From: Glycomyces luteolus
GTDB taxonomy: Bacteria; Actinomycetota; Actinomycetes; Mycobacteriales; Micromonosporaceae
Direction of reading: 5' to 3'
NCBI RefSeq assembly: GCF_027622875.1
Contig: NZ_JAPZVP010000002.1
Location: 273,989 to 337,988, forward strand
Length of the DNA stretch: 64,000 nt
Below, piece by piece: positions 9,792 to 18,311 of the stretch (position 1 is its first letter; every line of letters begins with the position of its first letter). The translations under genes were made by a program, and so were the position numbers. The notes below the pieces were generated by a model. The model was not told the DNA's origin, searched no databases, and saw nothing but the letters and a program-made list of their open reading frames with translations.

Positions 9792-10894
9792 ATGACCTCG
9801 CGGACGCCCGCGATGAGGTGGTCGCCGGCGAGTGAGAGGGAGCCGCCGATGACGATGATCGACGGGTTGAAGAAGTTGACGGCCCCGGCGAGGACTTCGC
9901 CGATGTCGCGTCCGGCCTGGCGGACGAGGCGGAGGGCGGGGACGGAGCCGGAGCGGGCGAGTTCGACGACGTCGAGGGAGCCGCCCGCGCGGATCCCCTG
10001 CTCGGTGAGGTGCTTGGCGATGGCCGCGCCGGAGGCGACGGCTTCGAGGCAGCCGGTGTTGCCGCAGCGGCAGGGGACGTCGTCGGCGCCGGCGACGCGG
10101 ATGTGCCCCATGTCGCCCGCTGCGCCTTGCGCTCCCCTGTAGACCTGGCCGCTCGCGATGATGCCGCAGCCGATGCCGGTGGCGGCCTTGACGAACAGCA
10201 GGTGCGCGTACTCGGGCCAGGCGGTGAAGTGCTCGCCGAGGGCCATGATGTTGACGTCGTTGTCGACCATGACGGGCACCGGGATGCGTTCGCGCACATA
10301 GGCGGGGACGTCGAAGCCGTCCCAGCCGGGCATGATCGGCGGGTTGACGGCGCGGCCGGTGCCGTGCTCGACGGGCCCGGGGAGGCCGATGCCGACGCCC
10401 AGGAGATCGGCGGCGGGGCGGCCGACCTCGGCGAGGAGCGCGAGGCCGTGTTCGACGGTCCAGTCGAGGACGGCCTCGGGGCCCAAGGCGATGTCGAGGT
10501 CGGCGCTGGTGACGGCGAGGACGCTTCCGGCGAGGTCGGTGACGGCGAGGCGGGCGTGGGCGGCGCCGAGGTCGGCGCCGAGGACGATGCGCGCGGCGGG
10601 GTTGAACGCGAAGGTGGCCGGGGGCCTGCCGCCGGTGGAGGCGGTCTCGCCGGTGGGGGCGATGAGCCCGGCGGCGAGGAGGGCGTCGATGCGGCCGGTG
10701 ACGGTGGAGCGGGCGAGTCCGGTGAGGGCCGCGAGTTCGGAGCGGGTCCGCGGGGCGCCGTCGCGAAGGAGCCGGAGCAGCGCTCCGGCGCCGGCCGAGG
10801 CCCCGGGGGCGCCACGGCGGGGCACGGTTGAACCAGGCGCCGTCGAACCATCTGTCACTCCCATAGTCAACCACACGGGTTCGGACGCTGACAT
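9632..10894 (-). CDS. ROK family transcriptional regulator
   Basis: The 420-residue protein has an N-terminal winged helix-turn-helix (RSELAALTGLARSTVTGRID, about residues 51-70) followed by a GGRPP hinge and a ROK sugar-kinase-like domain. The ROK domain shows VGIGLPGPVE, DNDVN and GHIRV blocks, and the zinc motif CRCGNTGCLE. It is the first gene of a two-gene operon with the aldo/keto reductase and is divergent from two sugar isomerase-like genes. It therefore probably represses this sugar module and responds to a sugar or sugar phosphate. The start at 10894 has a GAGAGAG stretch upstream; an ATG at 10864 is possible and would still keep the HTH intact. Confidence 0.9.
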   Translation of the reverse strand: MSASEPVWLTMGVTDGSTAPGSTVPRRGAPGASAGAGALLRLLRDGAPRTRSELAALTGLARSTVTGRIDALLAAGLIAPTGETASTGGRPPATFAFNPAARIVLGADLGAAHARLAVTDLAGSVLAVTSADLDIALGPEAVLDWTVEHGLALLAEVGRPAADLLGVGIGLPGPVEHGTGRAVNPPIMPGWDGFDVPAYVRERIPVPVMVDNDVNIMALGEHFTAWPEYAHLLFVKAATGIGCGIIASGQVYRGAQGAAGDMGHIRVAGADDVPCRCGNTGCLEAVASGAAIAKHLTEQGIRAGGSLDVVELARSGSVPALRLVRQAGRDIGEVLAGAVNFFNPSIIVIGGSLSLAGDHLIAGVREVIYQRSLPLATRHLRIAAARTGETSGAIGAGAMVIEHALDPARLDASTDFKTNG

Positions 10895-10896
10895 GA

Positions 10897-10914
10897 CGTA
10901 ACTCTCTCATTACG
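10897..10914. promoter_or_regulatory. Short inverted repeat in the ROK/isomerase divergent region
   Basis: cgtaa (10897-10901) and ttacg (10910-10914) form a GTAA-N8-TTAC type inverted repeat just upstream of the ROK start. ROK repressors usually bind A/T-containing dyads in such positions. Short arms make this a weak call. Confidence 0.3.
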
Positions 10915-10947
10915 CCGACAACTTTTGCTTGTGCTCTGTCAGAATGG

Positions 10948-11085
10948 GTGCTGCCGCAGGAGCCGATCACGGAGGCCGACTTGGACGACTACCTCGAACG
11001 CAACGCCGACATGCCCTCGCCGCACTGCGGCGAGTCCGGCGGCGAGGACCTGCCCGGATGCCGCGACGACTGGCGCGACCGTTGA
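10948..11085 (+). CDS. Small hypothetical protein, 45 aa
   Basis: A GTG at 10948 opens a 45-codon frame (…EADLDDYLERNADMPSPHCG…GCRDDWRDR) ending at TGA 11083-11085. Codon third positions are G/C-rich, and the peptide is acidic with two Cys, unlike a random frame. The stop overlaps the TTG proposed as the start of the isomerase gene (TTGA, 11082-11085), an arrangement suggesting translational coupling. No family is recognised, and it could be untranslated leader. Confidence 0.35.
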   Translation: MLPQEPITEADLDDYLERNADMPSPHCGESGGEDLPGCRDDWRDR

Positions 11086-11927
11086 CCCGGAGCATCGGCG
11101 TCAACACCTGGGTCTGGGCCTCGCCGCTCGACGACGAGGCCCTCGCCCGGCTCGCAGTGCGCGTGCGCGACTGGGGCTTCGACGCCATCGAGCTCCCCGT
11201 CGAGAACCCCGGCGACTGGGACCCGCAGCGCGCCGATGAAATCCTGAAAGGACTCGGCCTCGGCGCCACCGTGGTGCTCGTGATGGGCCCGGGCCGCGAG
11301 CTCGTCGACGCCCCGCGCGACGTGGTCGCCCGGACCCAGGACTACCTGCGCCGCGTCGTCGACGCCGCCGTCACGGTGGGCTCCAAGGTCATCGCCGGAC
11401 CGGCCTACGCCTCCGTCGGCCGCACCTGGCGCGTCCAGGACCGGTCGGCCGCCTACCGCGACCTGCGCGAGCACCTCGCCCCGGTCGCCGACTACGCCGC
11501 CGAACGCGGCGTCACCGTCGCCGTCGAGCCGTTGAACCGCTACGAGACCAGCCTCATCAACACCGTCGACCAGGCACTCGATGCACTCGACGGTCTTCCG
11601 GGCACCGCGCTGGCCCTCGACGTCTACCACATGAACATCGAGGAGACCGACATCCCGGCGGCGATCATCCGCGCCGGGGACCGGATCGGGCACGTCCAGG
11701 TGAGCGGTAACGACCGCGGCTCGCCCGGCAGCGACCACCTCCCATGGGGTGAGATCCTGCACGCGCTCGACCTGGCCGGTTATCCCGGCCCCCTTGTCAT
11801 CGAGTCCTTCACCGCGCACAATGCGACTATCGCGACGGCCGCTTCCATCTGGCGGCCGCTCGCGCCGACCCAAGACGCCCTCGCCGTCGACGGACTGACC
11901 TATCTGAGGAGTCTCACGGATGCCTAG
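11082..11927 (+). CDS. Sugar phosphate isomerase/epimerase (TIM barrel, epimerase-like)
   Basis: The 281-residue product starts [18 protein letters not shown], matching the N-terminus of D-psicose/D-tagatose 3-epimerase-like AP-endonuclease-2-fold enzymes. Metal ligands expected for the family are visible: Glu in AVEPLNRYE, Asp and His in ALDVYHMN, His in [11 protein letters not shown], and Glu in LVIESFT. TTG at 11082 is preferred because it gives this conserved N-terminus and overlaps the upstream small frame by 4 nt; ATG 11058 would add eight residues. It overlaps the next gene by 8 nt. Function in ketose epimerisation, under ROK control, is inferred from family and context. Confidence 0.85.
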   Translation: MTRSIGVNTWVWASPLDDEALARLAVRVRDWGFDAIELPVENPGDWDPQRADEILKGLGLGATVVLVMGPGRELVDAPRDVVARTQDYLRRVVDAAVTVGSKVIAGPAYASVGRTWRVQDRSAAYRDLREHLAPVADYAAERGVTVAVEPLNRYETSLINTVDQALDALDGLPGTALALDVYHMNIEETDIPAAIIRAGDRIGHVQVSGNDRGSPGSDHLPWGEILHALDLAGYPGPLVIESFTAHNATIATAASIWRPLAPTQDALAVDGLTYLRSLTDA

Positions 11928-12921
11928 ACCGATCACACTGTTCACCGGCCAGTGGGCCGACCTGCCGTTCGAGGAGGTGTGCCGACTCGCCGCGGGCTGG
12001 GGCTACGACGGGCTCGAGGTCGCCTGCTGGGGCGACCACCTCGACGTGGTGCGGGCCGCCGAGGACGACGACTACGTCGCCGAGCGCAAGGCGATCCTCG
12101 AATCGCACGGGCTGGGATTGTGGACGATCTCCAACCACCTGGTGGGCCAAGCGGTCTGCGACGACCCGATCGACGACCGCCACAAGGCGATCGTGCCCTC
12201 CCGCGTGTGGGGCGACGGCGAACCCGAGGGCGTGCGGCGGCGCGCCGCCGAGGAGATGAAGGCGACCGCGCGGGCCGCCGCGAGACTCGGCGTCGACACC
12301 GTCGTCGGCTTCACCGGCTCGGCCGTGTGGAAGTACGTGGCGATGTTCCCGCCGGTCTCGGAGGCGGTCATCGAGGCGGGCTACGACGACTTCGCGGCCC
12401 GCTGGAACCCGATCCTCGACGTGTTCGACGAGGTCGGCGTCCGGTTCGCGCACGAGGTGCACCCCTCCGAGATCGCCTACGACTACTGGTCGACGCACCG
12501 CACCCTCGAAGCGGTCGGGCACCGCACCGCGTTCGGGCTCAACTGGGACCCGAGCCACATGGTGTGGCAGGACATCGACCCGGCGGCGTTCCTGTGGGAC
12601 TTCCGGGAGCGGATCTACCACGTGGACTGCAAGGACACCCGCAAGCGCTTCGACGGCCGCAACGGCCGCCTCTCCTCGCACCTGCCCTGGGGCGACCCGC
12701 GGCGCGGCTGGGACTTCGTGTCCACCGGCCACGGCGACGTGCCGTGGGAGGACTGCTTCCGCGTGCTCAACGCGATCGGCTACGCGGGCCCGATCTCGAT
12801 CGAGTGGGAGGACGCGGGCATGGACCGCCTCCGCGGGGCGCCCGAAGCCCTTGCGTACGTGCGGGACCTGAACTTCGACCGGCCCGCCGCGTCCTTCGAC
12901 GCCGCGTTCAGCTCCGAATAG
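11920..12921 (+). CDS. Sugar phosphate isomerase/epimerase (TIM barrel)
   Basis: The 333-residue protein is an AP-endonuclease-2-type TIM barrel of the IolE/EboC-like group. It shows [15 protein letters not shown] near the N-terminus and the metal-binding stretches [28 protein letters not shown] and IYHVDCKDT, followed by a late SIEWED glutamate. This supports a complete active site. It is translationally coupled to the preceding epimerase (8-nt overlap) and probably acts with it and the aldo/keto reductase in uptake-linked conversion of an uncommon sugar or cyclitol. The exact substrate is not deducible. Confidence 0.87.
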   Translation: MPRPITLFTGQWADLPFEEVCRLAAGWGYDGLEVACWGDHLDVVRAAEDDDYVAERKAILESHGLGLWTISNHLVGQAVCDDPIDDRHKAIVPSRVWGDGEPEGVRRRAAEEMKATARAAARLGVDTVVGFTGSAVWKYVAMFPPVSEAVIEAGYDDFAARWNPILDVFDEVGVRFAHEVHPSEIAYDYWSTHRTLEAVGHRTAFGLNWDPSHMVWQDIDPAAFLWDFRERIYHVDCKDTRKRFDGRNGRLSSHLPWGDPRRGWDFVSTGHGDVPWEDCFRVLNAIGYAGPISIEWEDAGMDRLRGAPEALAYVRDLNFDRPAASFDAAFSSE

Positions 12922-12939
12922 GACCGATTTCGGGCCGCG

Positions 12940-13040
12940 GGGGCGGGGCGCGCGCGCCGCGGGCCCGCCGGCCCGGGGGGCGCCACCCCCCCCCCGGGGC
13001 CCCCCCCCCGCCCGCCCCCCCCCCCCCGCGCCCCCGCGGC
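12940..13040. other. G/C homopolymer tract at a convergent gene end
   Basis: Between the isomerase stop (12921) and the membrane-protein stop (13052) the sequence collapses into runs of C and G only, including runs of 9-13 C. It is not coding and does not resemble any biological repeat. Two similar tracts occur at 56840-56880 and 63951-64000, also at gene ends. They most likely represent unreliable bases at a strong terminator. Confidence 0.6.
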
Positions 13041-13051
13041 CCTTGGGCTCC

Positions 13052-14410
13052 CTACGCGAAGGCGAAGATCGGCGGGAACGCCAGCACCACGACCCATGCC
13101 CACGCGGCGTACACCGGCACGTAGTCGGTCTGCCAGCGCTCGAGCCGCGCGAACGGCTTGCGGCCCTTGATGATCGACCAGTACAGCCAGGCCGACCAGG
13201 CGAGGTTGACGAACAGGATCAGGTTCTCGCCGAGCGCCGCGCTCTTGTTGGGCGTGAAGCCCCACTCGGTGATGCGGCCGGTGATCGCGACGAGCACGAG
13301 CACGTCGATGAGCAGGGCGCTCACGATGAGCGCGAGCTGCGTCCAGTCGAAGAACCCGGCGGGCGCGCCCGGGTCGCGGGCTGAGATCGAGTACAGGACC
13401 AGGCCGAGGACGACGACCAGGAGCAGGTCGAACAGGATGAGCATGTCGCGTTCGACGTCGATCGCGTTGGTGGTCACGGCGATCGCGACGAGCACGGCTG
13501 CGAGGGTCACCGCGAAGAGGGGCGTGAAGACGCGGGTGAGGACCGGCGCCATGTTCTCGATGACGCTCTGCTTCGCCTCGACCAGCCACGCGGCGACGAC
13601 CACGGCGGCCGCACCGCCGCAGGGGACGAGCCATTCGCTGATGAACGTCTCGGCGTCGATCCCGATGGCGCTGAAGGTGCCCACGGTGATGCCGGTGAGC
13701 ACGCCGCCGCCGAGGCAGATGAGCACGAAGTAGATGAACCACTCGCCGGTGAAGCGGATGAAGTCCATGCGCTTCTGGCCCGAGCGCCAATCGCCTGCGG
13801 CGTAGGCGATGCCGACGACGATCCACAGCGCCAGCGGCAGGTGGATCGCGGTGAGCACTATGGACTGCGAGTCGTCGTCGAGCCGGTAGGCGTTGGCGGC
13901 GACGGCCCCGAGCGCGAACAGGCCGATGAGCGCGGCGGCGGTGCCGCGGTCGACGCCGCGCCGCCACGCGAAGTAGACGGTGAGCGGCGCGAGGACGAGC
14001 AGGCCCAGGTTGCGCAGGTAGAAGGCCGCGCTGTCGTCGAACCCGAAGCCGAAGAGCGCGGGGAGTTTCACCGCGAGCACGGCGAGGGCCGCGCAGGCGA
14101 TCATGACGAGGAGTCCGCGGCGGCGCTCGGCTTCGGCGGGCGCGTCGTCGGTGAGCACGAGCTGCTTCCACAGCCGGTCGGAGTGCTCGCGGGCGAACTC
14201 GCGCGAGAGCTCGTCCATGCGGCCCATGCGCTTCACGGCGATGAGGAAGGCCTCGTCGGGGCGCAGGCCCGTGGCGGTGAGGTCGGCGACGCGCTCGCGG
14301 AGGTGGTCTTCGAGTTCGTCGACGTCGGCGCCGCTGACGGCGCGGCGGCGGAGCATGTAGGTCCGCCATTCGGCGATCTGGGTTTCGAGCTCGGTGTCGT
14401 CCACGGTCAT
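13052..14410 (-). CDS. Polytopic membrane protein with permease-prefix-type N-terminus
   Basis: The 452-residue protein has a soluble N-terminal region of about 90 residues (ELETQIAEWRTYMLRRRAVS, then ELEDHLRERVADLTATGL and FLIAVKRMGRMDELSREFA). This resembles the permease prefix domain found in PadR-linked membrane proteins. About ten to twelve hydrophobic helices follow, with no catalytic motif. It begins one base after the PadR stop, with a GAGGGG ribosome binding site, so the two form a regulator-target operon. A membrane stress or transport function is typical of such pairs, but the substrate is unknown. The start at ATG 14410 is supported by the ribosome binding site. Confidence 0.75.
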   Translation of the reverse strand: MTVDDTELETQIAEWRTYMLRRRAVSGADVDELEDHLRERVADLTATGLRPDEAFLIAVKRMGRMDELSREFAREHSDRLWKQLVLTDDAPAEAERRRGLLVMIACAALAVLAVKLPALFGFGFDDSAAFYLRNLGLLVLAPLTVYFAWRRGVDRGTAAALIGLFALGAVAANAYRLDDDSQSIVLTAIHLPLALWIVVGIAYAAGDWRSGQKRMDFIRFTGEWFIYFVLICLGGGVLTGITVGTFSAIGIDAETFISEWLVPCGGAAAVVVAAWLVEAKQSVIENMAPVLTRVFTPLFAVTLAAVLVAIAVTTNAIDVERDMLILFDLLLVVVLGLVLYSISARDPGAPAGFFDWTQLALIVSALLIDVLVLVAITGRITEWGFTPNKSAALGENLILFVNLAWSAWLYWSIIKGRKPFARLERWQTDYVPVYAAWAWVVVLAFPPIFAFA

Positions 14411-14411
14411 C

Positions 14412-14780
14412 TCACCCCTCCAACACGGGCGACGCGGTCGGTCCGATCGACCGCGTGGCCTTCCAGATGTCTTGCAGCGCTTCGGTGACGGCGTCCCACT
14501 GCTTGCGCTGCTCGGCCAGTTCCCTTCGGCCCGAGGGGGTGATGGCGTAGTACTTGCGGCGGCGCCCGCCTTCGGGGGTGCGCCAGCTGGCCTCGACGTG
14601 ACCGAGCCGTTCGAGGCGGTGGAGGAGGGGGTAGAGCAGGCCTTCGGTCCATTCGAGGCGGCCGCCGGAGCGCTCGGCGATCGCTTTGAGGATGGCGTAG
14701 CCGTAGCTCTCCTCCTCGGCGAGGATGCCGAGGACCAGCGGTGTCGCCGAGGCGGCGACGAGGTCTTTGGCGATGTGCAT
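14412..14780 (-). CDS. PadR family transcriptional regulator
   Basis: The 122-residue protein is a canonical PadR winged helix: LVLGILAEEESYGYAILKAI, then SGGRLEWTEGLLYPLLHRLE and WRTPEGGRRRKYYAITPSGR (residues 15-90), followed by a short dimerisation helix. PadR proteins repress neighbouring membrane or detoxification genes and release DNA on ligand binding. It lies directly upstream of the membrane protein gene, with a TAGGAGGCG ribosome binding site 7 nt before its ATG, and is first in the operon. It probably autoregulates from the promoter at 14830-14859. Confidence 0.93.
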   Translation of the reverse strand: MHIAKDLVAASATPLVLGILAEEESYGYAILKAIAERSGGRLEWTEGLLYPLLHRLERLGHVEASWRTPEGGRRRKYYAITPSGRRELAEQRKQWDAVTEALQDIWKATRSIGPTASPVLEG

Positions 14781-14829
14781 GAGGGGCGCCTCCTAAACCC
14801 TAGTAGTTCTATGCCTTGAGGTGCTATGC

Positions 14830-14859
14830 ATCGTAGCGCTAGGGTTCGCGGCCCGTCAA
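14830..14859 (-). promoter_or_regulatory. Promoter of the PadR operon
   Basis: On the minus strand TTGACG (14859-14854) and TACGAT (14835-14830) are 18 bp apart and lie about 50 bp upstream of the PadR start. The leader between them and the gene contains two ctatgc repeats (14809-14829), possible PadR contacts. The remaining stretch 14860-15065 shows no gene or recognisable structure. Confidence 0.55.
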
Positions 14860-15065
14860 CTCGTGCCTCGGCGGGTCCACGCCGGCGTCCAGCGGGTGAG
14901 CGCGCCCGCCCCCGGAAACGCGACACGCCGCCGCACGCCGGTGCGACGGCGTTCGGGGCGGATTCTTGTCGTACCTCTGCGGGACGGCGTCTTTTTCACT
15001 GGTAGTGGCGAAGGTGGGATCGGGTGGGTACCCGGGGCCGCCCATATGGGCGGATTTCGGTCGGT

Positions 15066-15728
15066 TCAGACCTCCGGCCGACCGATCTGCAGCTTCTCGA
15101 AATCGAGCACGAGATCGGCGCGGCGCCGGACCGCGCGGATGCGTTCGGCGTTGCGCTCATCGACCTCGGCCACCCAAGCGCGGGCCCGCTCCGGCGACTT
15201 CCCGAACCGCTCGTGGCGCGCGACCAGCCGCGCCAGGCGCAGCGGCTCGGGCGCCTCGCAGTACCAGACCTCGGTGAGCGCGGCGCGCACCGAGGGCCAG
15301 GGCCCGGTCTCGTCGAGCAGGTAGTTCCCCTCGGTCACCACGACGTCGGCAGTGGGCGGCACCGCGATCGCCCCGGCGACGGGCTCGCCGATCCGCCGGT
15401 CGAACTCCGGCGCGTAGACCGTCGCTTCCCGTTCCGCCGCAATGCGTTCCAGCAGCGCCCGGTACCCGTGGCCGTCGAACGTGTCGATCGCGCCCTTGCG
15501 GTCGCGGCGGCCGAGTCGCACGAGTTCGGCGTTCGCGAGGTGGAACCCGTCCATCGGCACCTGCACCGCCCGCCGCCGCTCGGGGTCGAGCGCGTGCGCG
15601 AGCCACGCGGCGGCGGTCGACTTGCCCGCGCCTGGGCAGCCCGCGATCCCGATGAGTACCCGCCCGCCGCCCGCGCGGAGGTCCTGCGCGCGGTCCAACA
15701 AGAGCTGAGGGTCGTCTGCGATGTCCAC
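15066..15728 (-). CDS. P-loop kinase (uridine/pantothenate kinase-like)
   Basis: The 220-residue product has a Walker A motif GIAGCPGAGKST (about residues 27-38). A VPMDGFHLANAEL block matches the substrate-binding loop of the uridine kinase/PanK/phosphoribulokinase superfamily, and VVTEGNYLLDETGPW and RHERFGKSPERAR blocks characterise the 'nucleoside/nucleotide kinase family' (YggC/FrcK-like). It is predicted to phosphorylate a nucleoside, sugar or vitamin in the cytosol; the substrate is not determinable. GTG 15728 is chosen because the conserved region starts shortly after it and the upstream frame has no homology. The 149 bp to the next gene show no feature. Confidence 0.85.
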   Translation of the reverse strand: MDIADDPQLLLDRAQDLRAGGGRVLIGIAGCPGAGKSTAAAWLAHALDPERRRAVQVPMDGFHLANAELVRLGRRDRKGAIDTFDGHGYRALLERIAAEREATVYAPEFDRRIGEPVAGAIAVPPTADVVVTEGNYLLDETGPWPSVRAALTEVWYCEAPEPLRLARLVARHERFGKSPERARAWVAEVDERNAERIRAVRRRADLVLDFEKLQIGRPEV

Positions 15729-15877
15729 GCGCCCGAACCTATCCGACCGCTGGCGCGCGGGCGCGGGTCGGGCGCGAGCGTGAACGGAGTGATCCCGGCG
15801 AATCGGACATTGATGGGACCGGTCTCGGCGAAGCTTGCGAGCCGCAGATTGGCGCGGTCCTAACCCTGCCTCCCGTC

Positions 15878-17305
15878 CTACGCCCGCACCCTCAGGCTCA
15901 ATCCCACGTTCACCAGGGCCGTCGCCCCCTGGGCCGCGATCGTCCACGCGTACGCCGCCTGCACGCCGAGCTCAGGCGCCAGGGCCAGGAACACAGCCCC
16001 GAGCACCGCCACCCCCGAAGCGAGCGAGATCTGCTGGAACGTGGCCATCACGCCGCTGCCGACCCCGGCCCGCTCCGGCGGGACCTCGGCGAGCACCACC
16101 CGGAACAGCGTCGGCAACTGCAGGCCCTGCCCGAAGCCGACGGCGAGCAGCGCCGGGGCCATCGCGAGCGCCGCCGTCCCCGACCACGTCGACGTGACTG
16201 TCCACACCAGAGTGGCGAGTCCGGCGATCTGCACGACCACACCCCACGTCACCGCCCGCCCGCCGAGCCGCGGGGCCAACCTCGGCCCGAACGCGGACCC
16301 CGCGAAGAACGCCAGCGCGTACGGCACCAGCACGAACCCCGCCGCGACCGGCCCGTAGTCGAGCCCCTGCTGGATCGCGACCGCCGAGGCGAACAGGAAC
16401 CCGCCGAACCCTCCCATCGACAGCATCATCACCGGCAGCCCTCGCCGCATCCCAGGCAGCGCAAGGAGACTCGGCGGCAGCAGCGGCACCGCCCCGGCCC
16501 GCTCCTTGCGCCGCTGCATGATGAGGAACACGCCCGCGGCGAACGGGAACGCCCCCAAGCAGATCCACGACCACGCCGGCCAGCCCGCCGCGCGCCCTTC
16601 GGTGAGCGGCACGAGCAGCAGCACCATCGCCGCGCCTAGCAGGACCGCGCCGAGCGGGTCGAGCGGCGCCGACTTCGGCGCGCGCGACTCCGGGACCGTG
16701 CGCAGCAGCAGGGCGGCCGCGATCGCCACGGCCGGGACGTTGATGAAGAACACTGAGCGCCAGCCGGTTCCGGCGATGTCCGCGCCGACCATGAACCCGC
16801 CGAGGATCTGCCCGAACGCGAACGCGAGGCCCACGACGGCCCCGAACATGCCCATGGCGCGGGCCCGGCCGGCCCCGGAGGTCGTGGCCTGGATGGTCGC
16901 CATCGCCTGCGGCAGGCACAGCGCCGCCGTGGCGCCCTGCAGCATCCGCGCCGCGACGAGCGCACCGCCCGTGGGGGCGAGCCCGCACAGCAGCGACGTG
17001 ACGCCGAACCCGATGAGGCCCAGCACCATCAGCCGCCTGCGGCCGAAGGCGTCGCCGAGCCGCCCGCCGAGGACCAGCAGCGAGGCGTACGCCGTGGCGT
17101 ACCCGGCCACGACGAGTTCGAGCGCCGCCGGTCCGGCGTCGAGGTCGGCGCCGATCGTCGGCAGCGCCACGTTCACGATAAACGCGTCCATAGAGGACAG
17201 TGAGGCGATGAGGAGGATGGTGAAGAGCCCGGCCCCGGAGAGGCCGGCGCCCCGCGCGGGGGCATCGAGCGGCGCCGAAAGCGGCGCGCTGGCGGTCTGC
17301 GTCAT
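15878..17305 (-). CDS. MFS exporter, DHA2 (14-TM) type
   Basis: The 475-residue protein has about fourteen hydrophobic segments and DHA2 hallmarks. These are MDAFIVNVALPTIGADL in the first helix, LGGRLGDAFGRRRLMV (motif A) after helix 2, RMLQGATAALCLPQAMA in helix 4 and GWRSVFFINVP after helix 5 (motif C region). Members export drugs or hydrophobic compounds with proton exchange. It is divergent from an XRE regulator 100 bp away, which probably controls it. The ATG at 17305 places the first conserved helix at a normal distance. Confidence 0.92.
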   Translation of the reverse strand: MTQTASAPLSAPLDAPARGAGLSGAGLFTILLIASLSSMDAFIVNVALPTIGADLDAGPAALELVVAGYATAYASLLVLGGRLGDAFGRRRLMVLGLIGFGVTSLLCGLAPTGGALVAARMLQGATAALCLPQAMATIQATTSGAGRARAMGMFGAVVGLAFAFGQILGGFMVGADIAGTGWRSVFFINVPAVAIAAALLLRTVPESRAPKSAPLDPLGAVLLGAAMVLLLVPLTEGRAAGWPAWSWICLGAFPFAAGVFLIMQRRKERAGAVPLLPPSLLALPGMRRGLPVMMLSMGGFGGFLFASAVAIQQGLDYGPVAAGFVLVPYALAFFAGSAFGPRLAPRLGGRAVTWGVVVQIAGLATLVWTVTSTWSGTAALAMAPALLAVGFGQGLQLPTLFRVVLAEVPPERAGVGSGVMATFQQISLASGVAVLGAVFLALAPELGVQAAYAWTIAAQGATALVNVGLSLRVRA

Positions 17306-17405
17306 GCACCGACCTTGGCGCGGCGCCCAACCCGGTATCTGATCGTCGTTATCCGGGGACTGGAACCACCTGGCTCGCGGACTCGAACCGGGGCATCCTG
17401 GTGGG

Positions 17406-18302
17406 ATGGGAACCATGACCGCGACCACCCCGACTGCGGACGCCGCCGGCGACGCGACCCCCGCCGAACCCCCGCACCTGGCCGAACGCCGCCGCGAACT
17501 CGCCGATTTCGTGCGTTCCCGCCGCGAGCGCCTCACCCCCGAAGTCGTCGGCCTCCCGCCCGGCCGCAGGCGCCGCACGCCCGGCCTGCGCCGCGAGGAG
17601 GTCGCGCAGCTCGCCTCCGTCGGCGTCTCCTGGTACACCTGGCTCGAGCAGGCCCGCGACATCACGGTCTCGCCGCAGGTCCTTGACGCGATCGCCCGCG
17701 CCCTCCGCCTCGACGCCCCCGAACGGTCCCACCTGTTCGGTCTCGCCGGTGCCGTCGACCCCGCTCCCAGACCCACCGGAGTCGAAGTGCCGCAGTCGCT
17801 TCGGGCCGTGCTGCGGCAGGTCGAGCCGTTCCCCGCGTCGATCCAGAACTGCCGCTACGACCTCCTGCAGTACAACCGCACGTTCAGCCGCCTGTTCACC
17901 GACCTCGACGCGCTGCCGCCGCGCGACCGCAACTGCATGTGGCTCGCCTTCATGGACCCCGGCTGGAAGCACGCCCTGGTCGAGCGGCGCGAGACCCTCG
18001 AGCTCATGGTCGCGAACTTCCGGAGGTTCGGCACCGCCCACTACGAGGAGACGCATTGGCGCCAGCTCGTCGACAGGCTGCTCGCGGCCTCGCCCGAGTT
18101 CCGCGAGATCTGGGATCGGCGCAACGTCGCCGACAAGGTCCAGGAGATCAAGCTCTTCCGCAACCGCGACGTCGGCCTCGTGCGCCTCCACGCCGACCGG
18201 CTCTGGACCCAGCCCGGGTGGGGCATGCGCTTGACCGTCTTCAGCCCGGCCGACGACGAGACCGCTGAGAAGCTCGAACGCCTCCGGCGACTCGCCGGTT
18301 GA
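17406..18302 (+). CDS. XRE-type HTH regulator with MmyB-like ligand domain
   Basis: The 298-residue protein has an N-terminal HTH (LADFVRSRRERLTPEVVGLP…GLRREEVAQLASVGVSWYTW, about residues 36-82). The C-terminal PAS-like MmyB domain includes CRYDLLQYNRTFSRLF and MWLAFMDPG. MmyB-like regulators bind fatty-acid-like ligands and usually control an adjacent gene. Here the adjacent gene is the divergent DHA2 exporter. A second ATG at 17415 is a possible start; both precede the HTH. Its stop is 9 bp from the convergent MBL gene. Confidence 0.9.
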   Translation: MGTMTATTPTADAAGDATPAEPPHLAERRRELADFVRSRRERLTPEVVGLPPGRRRRTPGLRREEVAQLASVGVSWYTWLEQARDITVSPQVLDAIARALRLDAPERSHLFGLAGAVDPAPRPTGVEVPQSLRAVLRQVEPFPASIQNCRYDLLQYNRTFSRLFTDLDALPPRDRNCMWLAFMDPGWKHALVERRETLELMVANFRRFGTAHYEETHWRQLVDRLLAASPEFREIWDRRNVADKVQEIKLFRNRDVGLVRLHADRLWTQPGWGMRLTVFSPADDETAEKLERLRRLAG

Positions 18303-18311
18303 GGGCGGCGC

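Noticed and set aside
8700..10970. Apparent ROK/aldo-keto reductase fusion on the minus strand
   Set aside because: The upstream part of that frame is an Arg/Pro-rich shadow of the ROK gene; the true arrangement is two genes with an ATGA overlap.
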